DNA of 64,000 nucleotides, from the NCBI GenBank assembly GCA_051294375.1, contig CM119270.1:2557484-2621483 (forward strand), given 5' to 3'. Position 1 is the stretch's first letter. Each line of letters starts with the position of its first letter. Below the pieces are notes generated by a model. That model worked only from the letters and a program-made list of their open reading frames with translations, made no database searches and was not told the origin of the DNA. Below are positions 12,190-23,178 of the stretch, one piece after another. This DNA comes from Paraspadella gotoi (Eukaryota > Chaetognatha). The translations under genes were made by a program, and so were the position numbers.

Positions 12190-12700
12190 TCTTATGTAAC
12201 TTTGACAACCCACTCGTCACCCTACTCTCCTCGTCTTCATTTTTACCGCGATCCCTCCACGGGTAGATCTCCCACTCACCCCACGCTCACTTCCATCATC
12301 ACTCTCTCTACCTCTCTCTCTCTTCTCTCTCTCTCTCTTCTCTCTCTCTCATCTCATCTCTCTCCCTCTCCTCTCTCTCTCTCCTCATTCACTCTCCTCT
12401 CTCTCTCTCTCTCTTTCACTTCCCTCCTCTCTCGTCTCTCTCGGTTCCTCTCTTCCTCTCTTTCTCCCTCTACATCTCAGTCTCCCTCTCTCTCTCTCTC
12501 TCTCTATCTCACTATCTCTCCTCTCTCTTTCTTCCTCCCTCTCTCTCGCTCTCTCATGTCTCTTTATCTCTCTCTCTCTCATCTCTCTCTCTCTCTCTCT
12601 CTCTCTCCTTCTCTCTACTCTCTCTCTCTCTCCTCTCTCTCCTCCCTCTCTCTCTTCTCTTTCTTCATCTACTCTCTCTTCCCCCCCCCTCTACCCTCTC
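12190..12700 (+). repeat. (CT)n compound microsatellite
   Basis: About 500 bases of CTCT and CTTC words, nearly pure pyrimidine on the plus strand. The sequence before it (11821-12189) is AT-rich with nothing recognised. Confidence 0.8.
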
Positions 12701-12929
12701 CCTTCCACGTCCACAAAATCCACCGCCCTGTTTTTAGGTCCGTGCCGCGCCATCGCTGCTGACCCCGAAAGCGCAGGAAGGGCTGAAGAGCGGGAAAATT
12801 GCCGTAGTTTTTATACATTCTCCGCAATGAAAAAAAGAAAGCAGAAGGTGGGTGCAAAATAATAAGGCGGAAGTATTTGTGAGGGCGGCGCGATCGCCGG
12901 GAAGCACTCGCCCGTCACTTTAGTTCGAA

Positions 12930-13330
12930 AAACAGACCCAAAGCGCTCTAACGTTTACTCTCGCCATTGTGCTGCCAGGCTCTTCTTGTGATTTGCCGAC
13001 ATCATGAAAATTCTGAAATGAACATTTGACAAATGTCATTAGATTGCAGATTTACGATAAGCCAAATTTTATGATTTATCAGATGATTGCCACGTGACTT
13101 TGAAATATTCGTATGAAACTTGTGCAAGCAAGATTGTGCGTCTTTTACCGCTGAGATCGCTGACATTCATTTTATTTTTTTAATAAACTCCATTTTAAGA
13201 CACTACACACATTTTTTCTTACCCCATCGCAAAAAGGTCGCACAATAGCGCACCGACAAAAGCAACTACGCCTCACGCGACGACCTGACACTCTACCTGT
13301 CGTCATAAAATTGAGCACCGACACACCTTC
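12930..13330 (+). repeat. Duplicated segment, copy 2 with many insertions
   Basis: Same word order as 9804-10151, but longer by many scattered single-base insertions, the pattern expected of uncorrected long-read sequence. The following GC-rich stretch (13331-13676) has an open frame with no recognised family. Confidence 0.6.
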
Positions 13331-13680
13331 TTGGACAATTCGAGACGTCACCAACAAACGTGGACCGCGGTACAGCGCCGAAATGGCAGATCGGCGTGCG
13401 CGGGGTGCGTCGCCTGATCAGATGGCGGTTGTTTGGCGGGTGGCGGAGCGGATGGCCGCGTGTGGCTGGTGGGCGGCGTTCGGACGGGGTTTCTCATGGC
13501 GCCGATTTTTTATAGCATGGTCCGCCATCTCGCCGATTCGACCATGTAACCCGATCCGTTTTCCTTCCCCTTCCGGTCCCCACCGTTTACCTTCTTACCA
13601 ATTCCACCGCAATGCTCTGTCCGGAAATTCAGATCTTCGCCAGTCGCGGTTAAGTAATCTAGAAAACGCGCTCTAAACGA

Positions 13681-16230
13681 AGAAGCCTCGGAGGTAGAGA
13701 TGCAGAGAGAGCGATAGACGCGGCAGCGGTGAGGAAGAGAGAGCAGCAGAGATGCAGAGAGAGAGCAGACGAGAAGAGATCGAGGAAGACAGACGAGACG
13801 GAGAGCATGAAGGACAGAGAAGCGAAAGGAAACGACTACGAGAACAGTAGAGCTTTTGAGAACGAAAACAATGTCGAGTGAACATTCATTATTTTTAACG
13901 TTAACTTTATTCTGACAAATTATAAAACCGACAAACCAAGTATCACACAAATAGCCACGTTATTATTAACGAACTTATTAACGAACACGAACTGTAATAA
14001 ACTGTAAAAAAGCATAGGCGACGCGTTGGAACGAGGAGGCTCTGATGACGGTCCGCAGGATAATAATTCAGTGAACCCTGCGGACGCGACTCAGATGCAC
14101 TATGTGAAACAACACAATGAAAGGCTGTGTATGCAATCGCATAGTGTCTGCGCGGTACCCTGAAGATGGCATACCAGCTCTTCCCCGTACGTCCTTAAGG
14201 GGTCTCCATCAACGTCGCCAGGCCCCGAGTTTAGAGGGGTTACAGGTCGACGCCAAACCCGGCCTGAAGAAAATATTGTGTGTGAAGTGAAATAGTGATC
14301 TTTGAGCGTGAAGTATTCTATTAGTAGGAGAAGAATTAGCCGATGTTGATGATTTGATTGACTGACTGATGAGTGGATTTATTTATTTTTTTTTTTGCAT
14401 GATCGGTAGTAATTCCTTTCATTTCGTTGTTGTTTGATAGTTGTTTCGTATAGAGTTTTTTTTTTTTTTGGTTTTTTTTTTTTAAGAGTTTGTTTTAAAA
14501 AGTTTCTCAACGAAGAAGAAGAAGATAAGAAAGAAAGAAAGAAAGAAGAAAGAAAGAAAGAAAGAAGGAAGAAACGAAAGAGCACAAGTAAGTCAGAGAA
14601 AGAAAGAAAGCGAAAGAAAGACAGTAAAAATTCAAGTTACATTGATCTGGCAAACTCATGGACTTAATGGATCTAAATAGTTCTTTACGCGCACAAAATT
14701 AACGAAATAAAAATGTTGGCGACGTGTTAGAAACCGAGGAGGCTCTGATGACGTTCCGCAGGATAATATCGCTGTACCCTGCGGATCCGCCTCAGACGAC
14801 ACTATGTCAAGCTACGCACCTACGTATGCAATGCACATAGTGCCCAGCGGGTACCCTGAGGTTGGCCATACCAGTTATTCCCGTACGTCCTTGACCGGTT
14901 CCGTCAACGTAACCAGGCCCCCGATTTACACCAGGGTTACAGGTCGACGCCAAACCCGCCTGAAGAATTATATGTGTGAAGTGAATTAGTCAATCCAGAG
15001 AGAAAATATTTCTTTCAGAGGAGATGAATATGGTGATAGATTAGATTGATCGATCAACTGCATGAGTGCGCATTGATTTTTTTACTGTTTTTTTTGGTAA
15101 GAATTTGGTTTTAAAAAGTTTTTACTTGTAAGAAAGAGAAGAGCAGAGAGAACAAATGGAAATTAATGTAGGAAAATTTAATAAAATTATTGGTGACGTG
15201 TAAGAACGGACGAGGCTCTAATCTTGAACGTTCCGCAGCGATTATATATGGACCTGCTACCCTGCGGAGCTTCTCCAGCCTTCAGCATGCACACTATGTC
15301 AAGCATACGAATTTAGGCGGACCATTATGTAATCTGGCAATGCACAATAGTGCCCTCGCGGGTTACCCTGCAGATGTTTAGGTAGTTGGCATACCAGTAT
15401 TCCCCGTACGTCCTTGACCGGTTCTGTCAACGTAACCAGGCCCCCGAATACATAGGGGTTACAGGTCGACGCCAAACCCGCCGGAAGAAAAAAAGTGTGA
15501 AGTGAATTAGTGATTCGTAAGAATTTGTTTTAAAAATTTTCTTACTTGTAAGAGAGAGAGAAAGAGAGAGAGATAAAGAGAGATAGAGATAGAGATAGTG
15601 AAAGAGAGAGATAGATAGAGAGTGGATAGGGAGTGGGAGAGAGAGGGGGGAAGAATGAGACGATAGAAAAAAGATTAAAATGGAGAGAAAAAGAAAGAAA
15701 GAGAGAATGATATTAGATGACAGAAGATTTTTAAGTTAACTGTGGACGTACATACCAACATACGTACATACCAACAAAGTGACGCACATACTCACATTCT
15801 TCACGCAACAAATAAATGAAATAAAATTTAACCAAAAGGTGGCGACGCGTAAGAAGTTAGGAGGCTCTGATGACAGTCCGCAGGAGATTACCCAATCCTG
15901 CGGAGATGCCTCAGACAACACTACATCAAGCATATGGTGCACCGGAACACCATACGCAATGCACATAATGCCTGCGGGTACCCTGATGATGGTTTAACAG
16001 TATTCCCCGCACGTCCTTTTTTAGTTCTTTCGACGTAACCAGGCCCCCGAGTACACAGAGGTTACAGGTCCACGCCAAACCCGCCTTGAAAACGAAAGCG
16101 TGAAGTAAATTATTCATTCGACTTATTTATTTAATAGGTCACAAATTTAGCGACTGATTGATTAATGAGTTAAGTAATTTTTTTTAGTGTTGTTTGTAAG
16201 AATTTGTTTTGAAAAGTTTGAGAGAGAGAA

Positions 16231-16271
<41 letters not shown>

Positions 16272-16824
16272 TTAGATAAAATAAGTTTCAACGAACAATG
16301 TCGTGTGAATTTTCAGATTTTTAAGTTATTTGTGGACAGACAAACGATAAGATAGGCAGACCAACAAAGTGAAACTTATTGTCACGTTTTTCACGCGCCA
16401 AGACAACTGTAATAAAAATAGAGAGACGCGTCAGAACCAAGGATCGAGACCGCTCTGATGACTTTCCGCAGGATATTACCGCAGCACCCTACGAAATCGC
16501 CTCAGACAACACGACGTCAAACATACGGCTATAGCTCGTCGCCGTATGCTATGCACATCGAATCTGCGGGTACCCTTGTGATTGCATACAAAGTATTCCC
16601 CGCACATTCTCTACCGGTTGTTCCTACGTCCCCAGGCTCCCGTGTGTACAGGGATTACAGGTCGTCGCCTAAACCCCGCCTGGCGAAAATCCGTCTGAAG
16701 GGAATTGCTGATTCGAGATGAATTAATTTTGGAAATATAATAGAGCGAATGACAAATGGAAACGTTTTTGAAAGCTTTTTATTAGAAGATTTGTAAAAGC
16801 TTTTCTTACTTGAAACGAGGAGAG

Positions 16825-16877
<53 letters not shown>

Positions 16878-17004
16878 AGAGAGAAGAGAGAGAGAGAGAG
16901 AGAGATGAGAGAGAGAGAGGAGAGAGAGAGACTAAGAAAGTTAAGAAAAACTTCTATAATGAAACATAAGTGAAAAAAAGTTTTCAATGTGATACCGAGA
17001 AGAG

Positions 17005-17042
<38 letters not shown>

Positions 17043-17075
17043 AGAGAGAGAGGAGAGAGAGAGAGAGAGGTGACG
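13681..17075 (+). repeat. Five-unit tandem array with structured cores
   Basis: Units of about 0.5-0.7 kb share an order of elements: a GA microsatellite, an ACAATGTCGNGTGAA stretch, an AATAAAAT-rich leader, a ~250 base core rich in inverted repeats, a GTGAAGTGAATTAGT tail, and TTTGTTTTAAAAAGTTTT before the next GA block. Cores lie at 14017-14269, 14718-14965, 15192-15486, 15841-16090 and 16424-16684. Units differ by substitutions and indels. No open frame is conserved, so an RNA- or DNA-structure element, or a satellite derived from one, is more likely than a gene. Confidence 0.8.
14718..14965 (+). other. Structured core of array unit 2 (best preserved)
   Basis: Inverted repeats visible here: TCCGCAGG (14755-14762) with CCTGCGGA (14778-14785); flanking GAGGC with GCCTC; CACTATGT (14800-14807) with ACATAGTG (14835-14842); GCGGGT (14847-14852) with ACCCGC (14954-14959). 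GGCG at the start can also pair with CGCC at 14948-14951, crossing the last stem. All are recognisable in most other cores. I do not recognise the family. Confidence 0.65.
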
Positions 17076-17194
17076 AAACGCGCGTCGGATCGAGACGAGA
17101 ACCGACGGCACCAATTCGTTGCACCGTGACATCATAATCGGGGCAATGGCCATAATCCTGTCTAAAGGAGAGAGAGAGAGAGAGAGAGAAGAGA

Positions 17195-17253
<59 letters not shown>

Positions 17254-17326
17254 CTAAGGGTGACTAAGAGGCGGGTTTTCCGCTCGGTTGGCTCCAGATC
17301 GGCCGTTCTCGTGATATCTCACGCTG

Positions 17327-17367
<41 letters not shown>

Positions 17368-17539
17368 CTTTTCTCCTCATGGTGCTCCCATGGTGTCACC
17401 GTTGGGTGCACCATGGTGCAACCTTTTCTCTCGCGCGTTGCGTTTTATTTCACGGGAGGATTGGCGTGAGTTGGTGAGGGTGTGAATGGAAGAAGGGTTG
17501 GCGCAGTGAGGAGTGAACGTGACGTAGCGTGGCTGGGCG
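17076..17539. promoter_or_regulatory. GC-richer island with CATGGTG palindromes
   Basis: GC content rises here against AT-rich surroundings. It contains a GA tract (17168-17251), a CT tract (17327-17371), and a palindrome TGCACCATGGTGCA at 17407-17420 with two further CATGGTG copies nearby. It lies directly upstream of the candidate start exon, so a promoter role is a reasonable guess. No TATA box is evident. Confidence 0.3.
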
Positions 17540-17589
17540 ATGGCGTCGCAGGAAAACTACGTCGGCTGGCGCGGTTCGTATATGGAGTG
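17540..17589 (+). CDS. Candidate start exon upstream of PNP
   Basis: An ATG with purine at -3 and G at +4 opens MASQENYVGWRGSYME and runs to a strong donor (GAGTG/GTAAGT), leaving phase 2. It sits in a GC-richer island (17080-17590) typical of a first exon. In-phase acceptors that would join it to PNP exist at TTTCAG (exon from 18496) and CTTCAG (exon from 18523). Either join would insert a hydrophobic Ile/Val run before the PNP methionine. It may instead belong to another transcript. No protein family is recognised in 16 residues. Confidence 0.35.
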
Positions 17590-18571
17590 GTAAGTTGTTG
17601 TTTAATAAAAACTATGGTTATGTTTTGTTTTTTAGTTATTGATTTATTGATTTATTTTTTTATTTATTTTATTTTTGCTTTTTAATTCACTATAAATATC
17701 TGAGTGAAACATGTACATTACAATTTTGTTCGTGTCTCAGACGTTTATCATTTTCTTGAGTTGTCTAATTTATTTTGACAGTCATCTTCGTTTTCACTTA
17801 GATAACAAAAACTAGAGCGAAATCAACATTCTGAATGAATTTTTTTTCTTCGTAATTTTACCCAAAATTATTAATAACATTTGAATCATTGAAGCTATAT
17901 CAAGCATTAGACGTCGACGCTTTACAATTTTAAAATCATAATAACTTTTAATATTCGAGTATGAAAGGCGGCAAAATGGATTTTTTTTTCCTTCTCGCTC
18001 GTTCATTCACCTCACAGGGTTCAACACAATTTCATAATTCTTAGCCTCTACCTAATTAATTAATGATTTAGTACGGAGATACATCGTCGTTAAGTTTCTT
18101 CGATCGATTCTACTTTGTGAACTTTTGTTTCAAGTTTTGACGAAATCTTAACCGATTTTGATGAACTCGAAATAAAAATAAAAATTAATTAGGTAATCGC
18201 AAATCCGAACTAGAAAAAGGAAAGAACCGAAATTAAATCAACTTGGGATTTAAGCAATTTTTTTTTTCAAAAAAAATATTCACGAGAAAATACTATTTAG
18301 CCGCAGCTAATTATTTTATCCTCTTTCCGCGACATTTCGTAATTTATTTTTTTAATTATTCATACAATTTATTCTTACCTCGAATTTTGTGATCTAAAGA
18401 AAAGAAAAAAAACCTTTAATTCGTCCTTCTTGAATCAAATAAAAAGGACAAAACGGACAGAAGGACGAGAGCAGCTTAAGCAGCAACCGTTTCAGCATCA
18501 GCGACGCAGGCAGCGTCTTCAGCAGCGTCTTCAACTACATCATCATCGTCGTCACCATCATCGTCGCTCAA
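17590..18571. other. AT-rich interval before PNP exon 1
   Basis: This is AT-rich unique-looking DNA with no recognised element. Its last 90 bases (18481-18570) are CAGCGT and ATC/GTC trinucleotide-rich. It is either the first intron of a longer PNP transcript or the 5' flank. Confidence 0.4.
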
Positions 18572-18784
18572 ATGTGGAAAAGAGACGTCTCCCCGCTTTC
18601 TAACCGCCACGCCCCCTCGGCCGACGAAGCGATTGGCGGCGCTGGAGTGAAGAACCCCTTCGGCTTTGAGGAGTGCCGCGCCGTGGCGGAGTGGCTCGCC
18701 GAGAGGACCTCCATTCGGCCTAGAGTCGGACTCATTTGCGGATCGGGTCTCGGCGGATTGGCCGAGATACTCCAGGATAAGATG
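18572..18784 (+). CDS. PNP: PNP exon 1: N-terminal extension and phosphate loop
   Basis: This exon encodes residues 1-71. Homology to the family begins near [19 protein letters not shown] (28-46), so residues 1-27 are a lineage-specific extension or partly untranslated. It carries the phosphate-binding segment ICGSGLGG (55-62). It ends at ATG followed by GTGAGT, phase 0. A trinucleotide-rich stretch (18481-18570) lies directly upstream. Confidence 0.93.
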
Positions 18785-21700
18785 GTGAGTGTGGTTGTTG
18801 TTGTTATTGTTGTATTTTGGGGTTTCTGTGTGTCTGTGTGTGTGTATGTGTGTATATGTGTGTGCGTTTGTGTTTTTATGAGTGTGATGGATATATTTTT
18901 TCTCGCACCTTTCCCCCAAAATATATTTTTCTCTCAATTTTTTTAGAATCTTATGACTTTTTTACTTAAATATTTGTTACCTTTTTTAGTTGCGTCGCGA
19001 GTACACGCAGAGCAATTCAATTCAATTCAATTCAACTGTTAGGTCGGTCAGTCGTTCTGTCGGCATTTTGTTTTTAAAAAATTCGTATGGAGAATAAAAT
19101 ACGGAATTTTGATGAAGTGCGTGTTTAAACGTGCTAAATACACTCATCGGCCCTGCCACTGCATAACTCATCATAATAATCATTAGATCATAAAAAAATA
19201 AAAGTCACTAGGGCGCAACACATTATTGTTCTTGTTTCAACCATTTCTCCATTTACTCCCTTCATTCTTCTACCCTTCTTTCAACTTTCCTTCTTATTTT
19301 CTTGCCTTTCCACTTGGCCTTACTCAACCCTTACCCTCCAAGTCCTTCGACTACAGCGACATCCCAAACTTCCCTACGTCCACCGTCGCTGGACACGAGA
19401 GTCGACTCGTCTTCGGGAGACTCGGCGGACAAGAAGTCGTCTGCATGCAGGGGAGGTTTCACGCTTATGAAGGTAAGGAAAAAGTAAGTTTAAAACTAGC
19501 CTTTACTTAATTGGACAGAGTTGCGTCTTTATATACAAAGTAGTACCGGAAGTTATGTCAGGCAACTTATTCCTCTTCTTTAAATTAAAAAAAAATATGC
19601 AAATGAGGGTTTAAAATGAGGCTTGTAGAAAACAAAAGATAAATACGATATTCTATTAGTTCCAAAATTCGATTATTTCGAAGTCTTTTCACCGTATGTT
19701 AGTTAATTGACATTTTGTAATTTGTTTTCTTCGCCAAGCAACTCTAGATCCTTTAAACCGCATCATCCTTCAAACAGGCTATCCTCTGATGCAGTGCGCC
19801 TTCCCCGTCCGCGTCATGCGTTTCCTCGGCGCCACCGTCATGATCATCACCAACTCAGCCGGAGGTCTCAACGTGGACTACAAGGCGGGCGACATCATGG
19901 TCTTGAAGGACCAAATCAATTTGCCGGGATTTTCGGGAGACAATCCTTTAAGGGGACCCAATGACGAGAGGTTTGGGAGGGGGGGTTTAAGGGAATGGGG
20001 CCTTGTGCTCAGCGTATATATGTGAAGTTTGGTCATAGAATATTCTGTAAATAGTAGTAATATTAACATTTCTGATGCCTATGGTGGGAGATATATAAGC
20101 TTATAAAGAAACATGAACGTTGAACAATTAATACGGAATGAGAATTTTATTTCATATTATTATATTATTATATATCATTATTATTATATTTCATTAATAT
20201 AGGAATTTAATTTAAGTGCCTTTGTTATTTTTATGAATTTTGTAAAACTAATATTTAAATTATAAATTCATTTTATAAACAAGCTATCCGAAATCTGAAT
20301 ACGATAGGCAGAGAGCTTTATTTTAAGTTAAATATTTAATTATTTAGATAAGATACCAAATTTTAGTCATACCACCTATCCTTTTTTCACCAGATTCGGT
20401 CCCAGATTCCTAGCGATGAATCGCGCCTACGATCGTTCATTGCGCGATTTATTATTAGCGTCGGCAGAAGAGTTAAACCTTACCTTTGTTCGAGTAGGGA
20501 CGTACGTGAAGATAGGCGGACCTTGCTACGAGACGCCATCTGAGGCAAGGGCTTTGAGGTAAGATTGCGCTATTGGAGAAATGTCCATGAGGCTTTTGAA
20601 AGTAGGTAACATTTTTTTTAAGAAAGAAACGAAAATTATTAAAATCACCTAATGATGATGATTATTTTTTCAAATTTATGACCGATTTGTCATAATTTTA
20701 TCAGATTCCCTTTTATAAGACAAAAATTTATACATGGTCATATACAATGCTTCATTGCGAGCATATACAGAAACAATTTAAAACGAAACATCATAAATCA
20801 AAAAGTTTATATTATATAATTTATTTTATGAAATTGGTACAACCAATATAAAAATTATCCATCCATTTAATAAATAAGCTATCTTGTCCCTGACTTTGGA
20901 CAGGCTTTGGTGGTTTAAGGCCTCCATCACACTTGCAAGATAATAACATAACAGGTTTCTGCAAGCTTTTAATCAAGCCTCTCTCTATTATAAAACAGTA
21001 AATTCTGGTTCGCCTCTAATTCCCAACCAATTTCCCTTCAACCTCACTTTTTTACTCACCCCCCATCCTCGACCCTTACCTTCCCTCTATTCCCCACCCC
21101 TTCTTCATCTACCAGGATGTTGGGGGCGGACGCGGTGGGGATGTCCGTCGCCCACGAGGTTATCATCGCCGTCCACTGCGGGATGCGGGTCGTGGGGATG
21201 TCGCTAATTGCCAATTTGGTCGTCGACGATGTTGACGAGGTTGTGGAGACGAATCACGAGGAGGTGAGGTCCGGGTAAAGTGGAAGGAGGGTGGGGTCAG
21301 GTTGGGTTCTGGATGGGGTTGGGTCAAGTGGGGTTTTATATTTCTTTCTTTCTTTCTTTCTTTTTTTCTTTCTTTCTCTCCTTTTTCTTCTTTTCATGTT
21401 TTCTTTCCTCTCTTTTTTATATTCTTCTTTCTTTTTTTCTTCTTTTAGTCGGAGTCTGCTTATTCAGCAGATCCCGACTCTATAACTCAGACTTTTTAAA
21501 CTCACTTTTTCGGTCCGTCGGTCCGCCTCCCCTCAATATTGTCGGGCACACACTTATATCATGTCAGAACATCGAATTATGATAAATTATGCAAAAAAAA
21601 TGATGTCCGTCCGTCCGTCTGTCTGTCCGTCCGTCCGTCCGTCCGTCCCACCTTAGCAAAAAAACACCAATTACTCGTGATTGATGGATGGATTTAAATG

Positions 21701-23124
21701 AAATTTTGTGTGTGGATAGGTAAGTGTGTGATTTGAGCTGGATATTAAGTTTCGATGGAATCGTTCCGAGTGGAAATGAGTTTTAAATGGAAAAAAACAA
21801 AAAAAAAATATATTCACTATTTGAAAACCAATTGCTCATGAGTGATGGCTGATTGACCTGGAATTTTGTATGTGGGTAGAAAGGTGTATTGTGATTGAAC
21901 AGCGAATCAAGTTCGATGGAATAGTTTGATGTTGGAAATGAGTTTTAAATGGAAAAAAAACAAAAAAACCTGTTTTACTAATTGTTATGCTTCTTTTTCT
22001 CTTTTATATTATGTATCTGCAGGACGATGTAATTGAATAAATCAAATAATTAATCAGGTAATTAATCAATGTATGTTAAATAAATTAATCAATAATTAAT
22101 AATAGTCAATCAATCCGTCCATCCGTCCCATCTTAGGCAAAAAGCTCAATTACACTCGTGATTGGCTGGTGGATTGGAATAAATTTTTGTGTCGCCGGTA
22201 GGAAAGTGGTGATAAAGCTGTGGATATAAATATTTCGAAGAATCCGTGTGAGTGAAATTAGTGTTAAAATGGAAAAAAATAAGTCGAATTTACTAAAATC
22301 TTTTACTTTATTTTAACAATTAAATACTCCAATTATCATAATTGGATGGATAGCATTGAGTTGGAATTTGTGTGTGTGGGTAGGAAAATCTGTTATACGA
22401 ATGCCTTGATATAAAGTTTCAGTGGAAACGTACCAGTGCGAAATGAGTTTAAATGAAAAATATATGATGTTGATCACATTTGACTGAATTTTATTTTTTA
22501 ACCCATGATAGATCTGAGATGAAATTTGTGGCCGTAGAAAAGGAGTAGAAAGTGAATAAAAGTTTGACGGAATGCAATGAAAAAATTAGCAACGTGAAAA
22601 AAATGATGCAATGTTGAAAAGAATCGATGCATAAAAAAATCTTAAAAGTCATTAAGGATCGTCGCTATTGCATAAAAGAGGAGAGAGAGAGAGAAAATCG
22701 AGATTAAATGAGGTGTGAGAGAGAAAGAGAGAGAGTGAGAGAAAGAGAGAGAGAAGAACATAAATAAAAAAATCTTAAAAGACTCAAGATCGAGCAGAGC
22801 CCACTATCATAGAAAATTAATGAGAAAAACCCAGGAAGATAAACAAACAATGATCATGCGATAACGAAATTGTTGGATGTACTAGTAATTGATTGAGGTA
22901 TACAATTGTATTGATTTAACTACCTGTAATGTAATTTTGACTGTAATAGGAAATTCGATTATTGAATTCGATGAATAATCAATAATTGATGTCGATCTGA
23001 ATAGTCATTCACGCTGTTGATGATAGTCATTCAGTGATGCGATGATTGTCATTCATTGATCGATGATTTGTCATTCATTGATGCGATGGATAGTCAATAA
23101 AACAACAAATGCGTTATGAGTGAA

Positions 23125-23178
<54 letters not shown>

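Noticed and set aside
14040-14110. CTCTGATGAC in the five-unit cores as a hammerhead core
   Set aside because: CTGATGA is followed by a good stem, but no GAAA follows that stem in any unit and no cleavage-site arm fits. The GAGGC/GCCTC pairing explains it as a plain hairpin.
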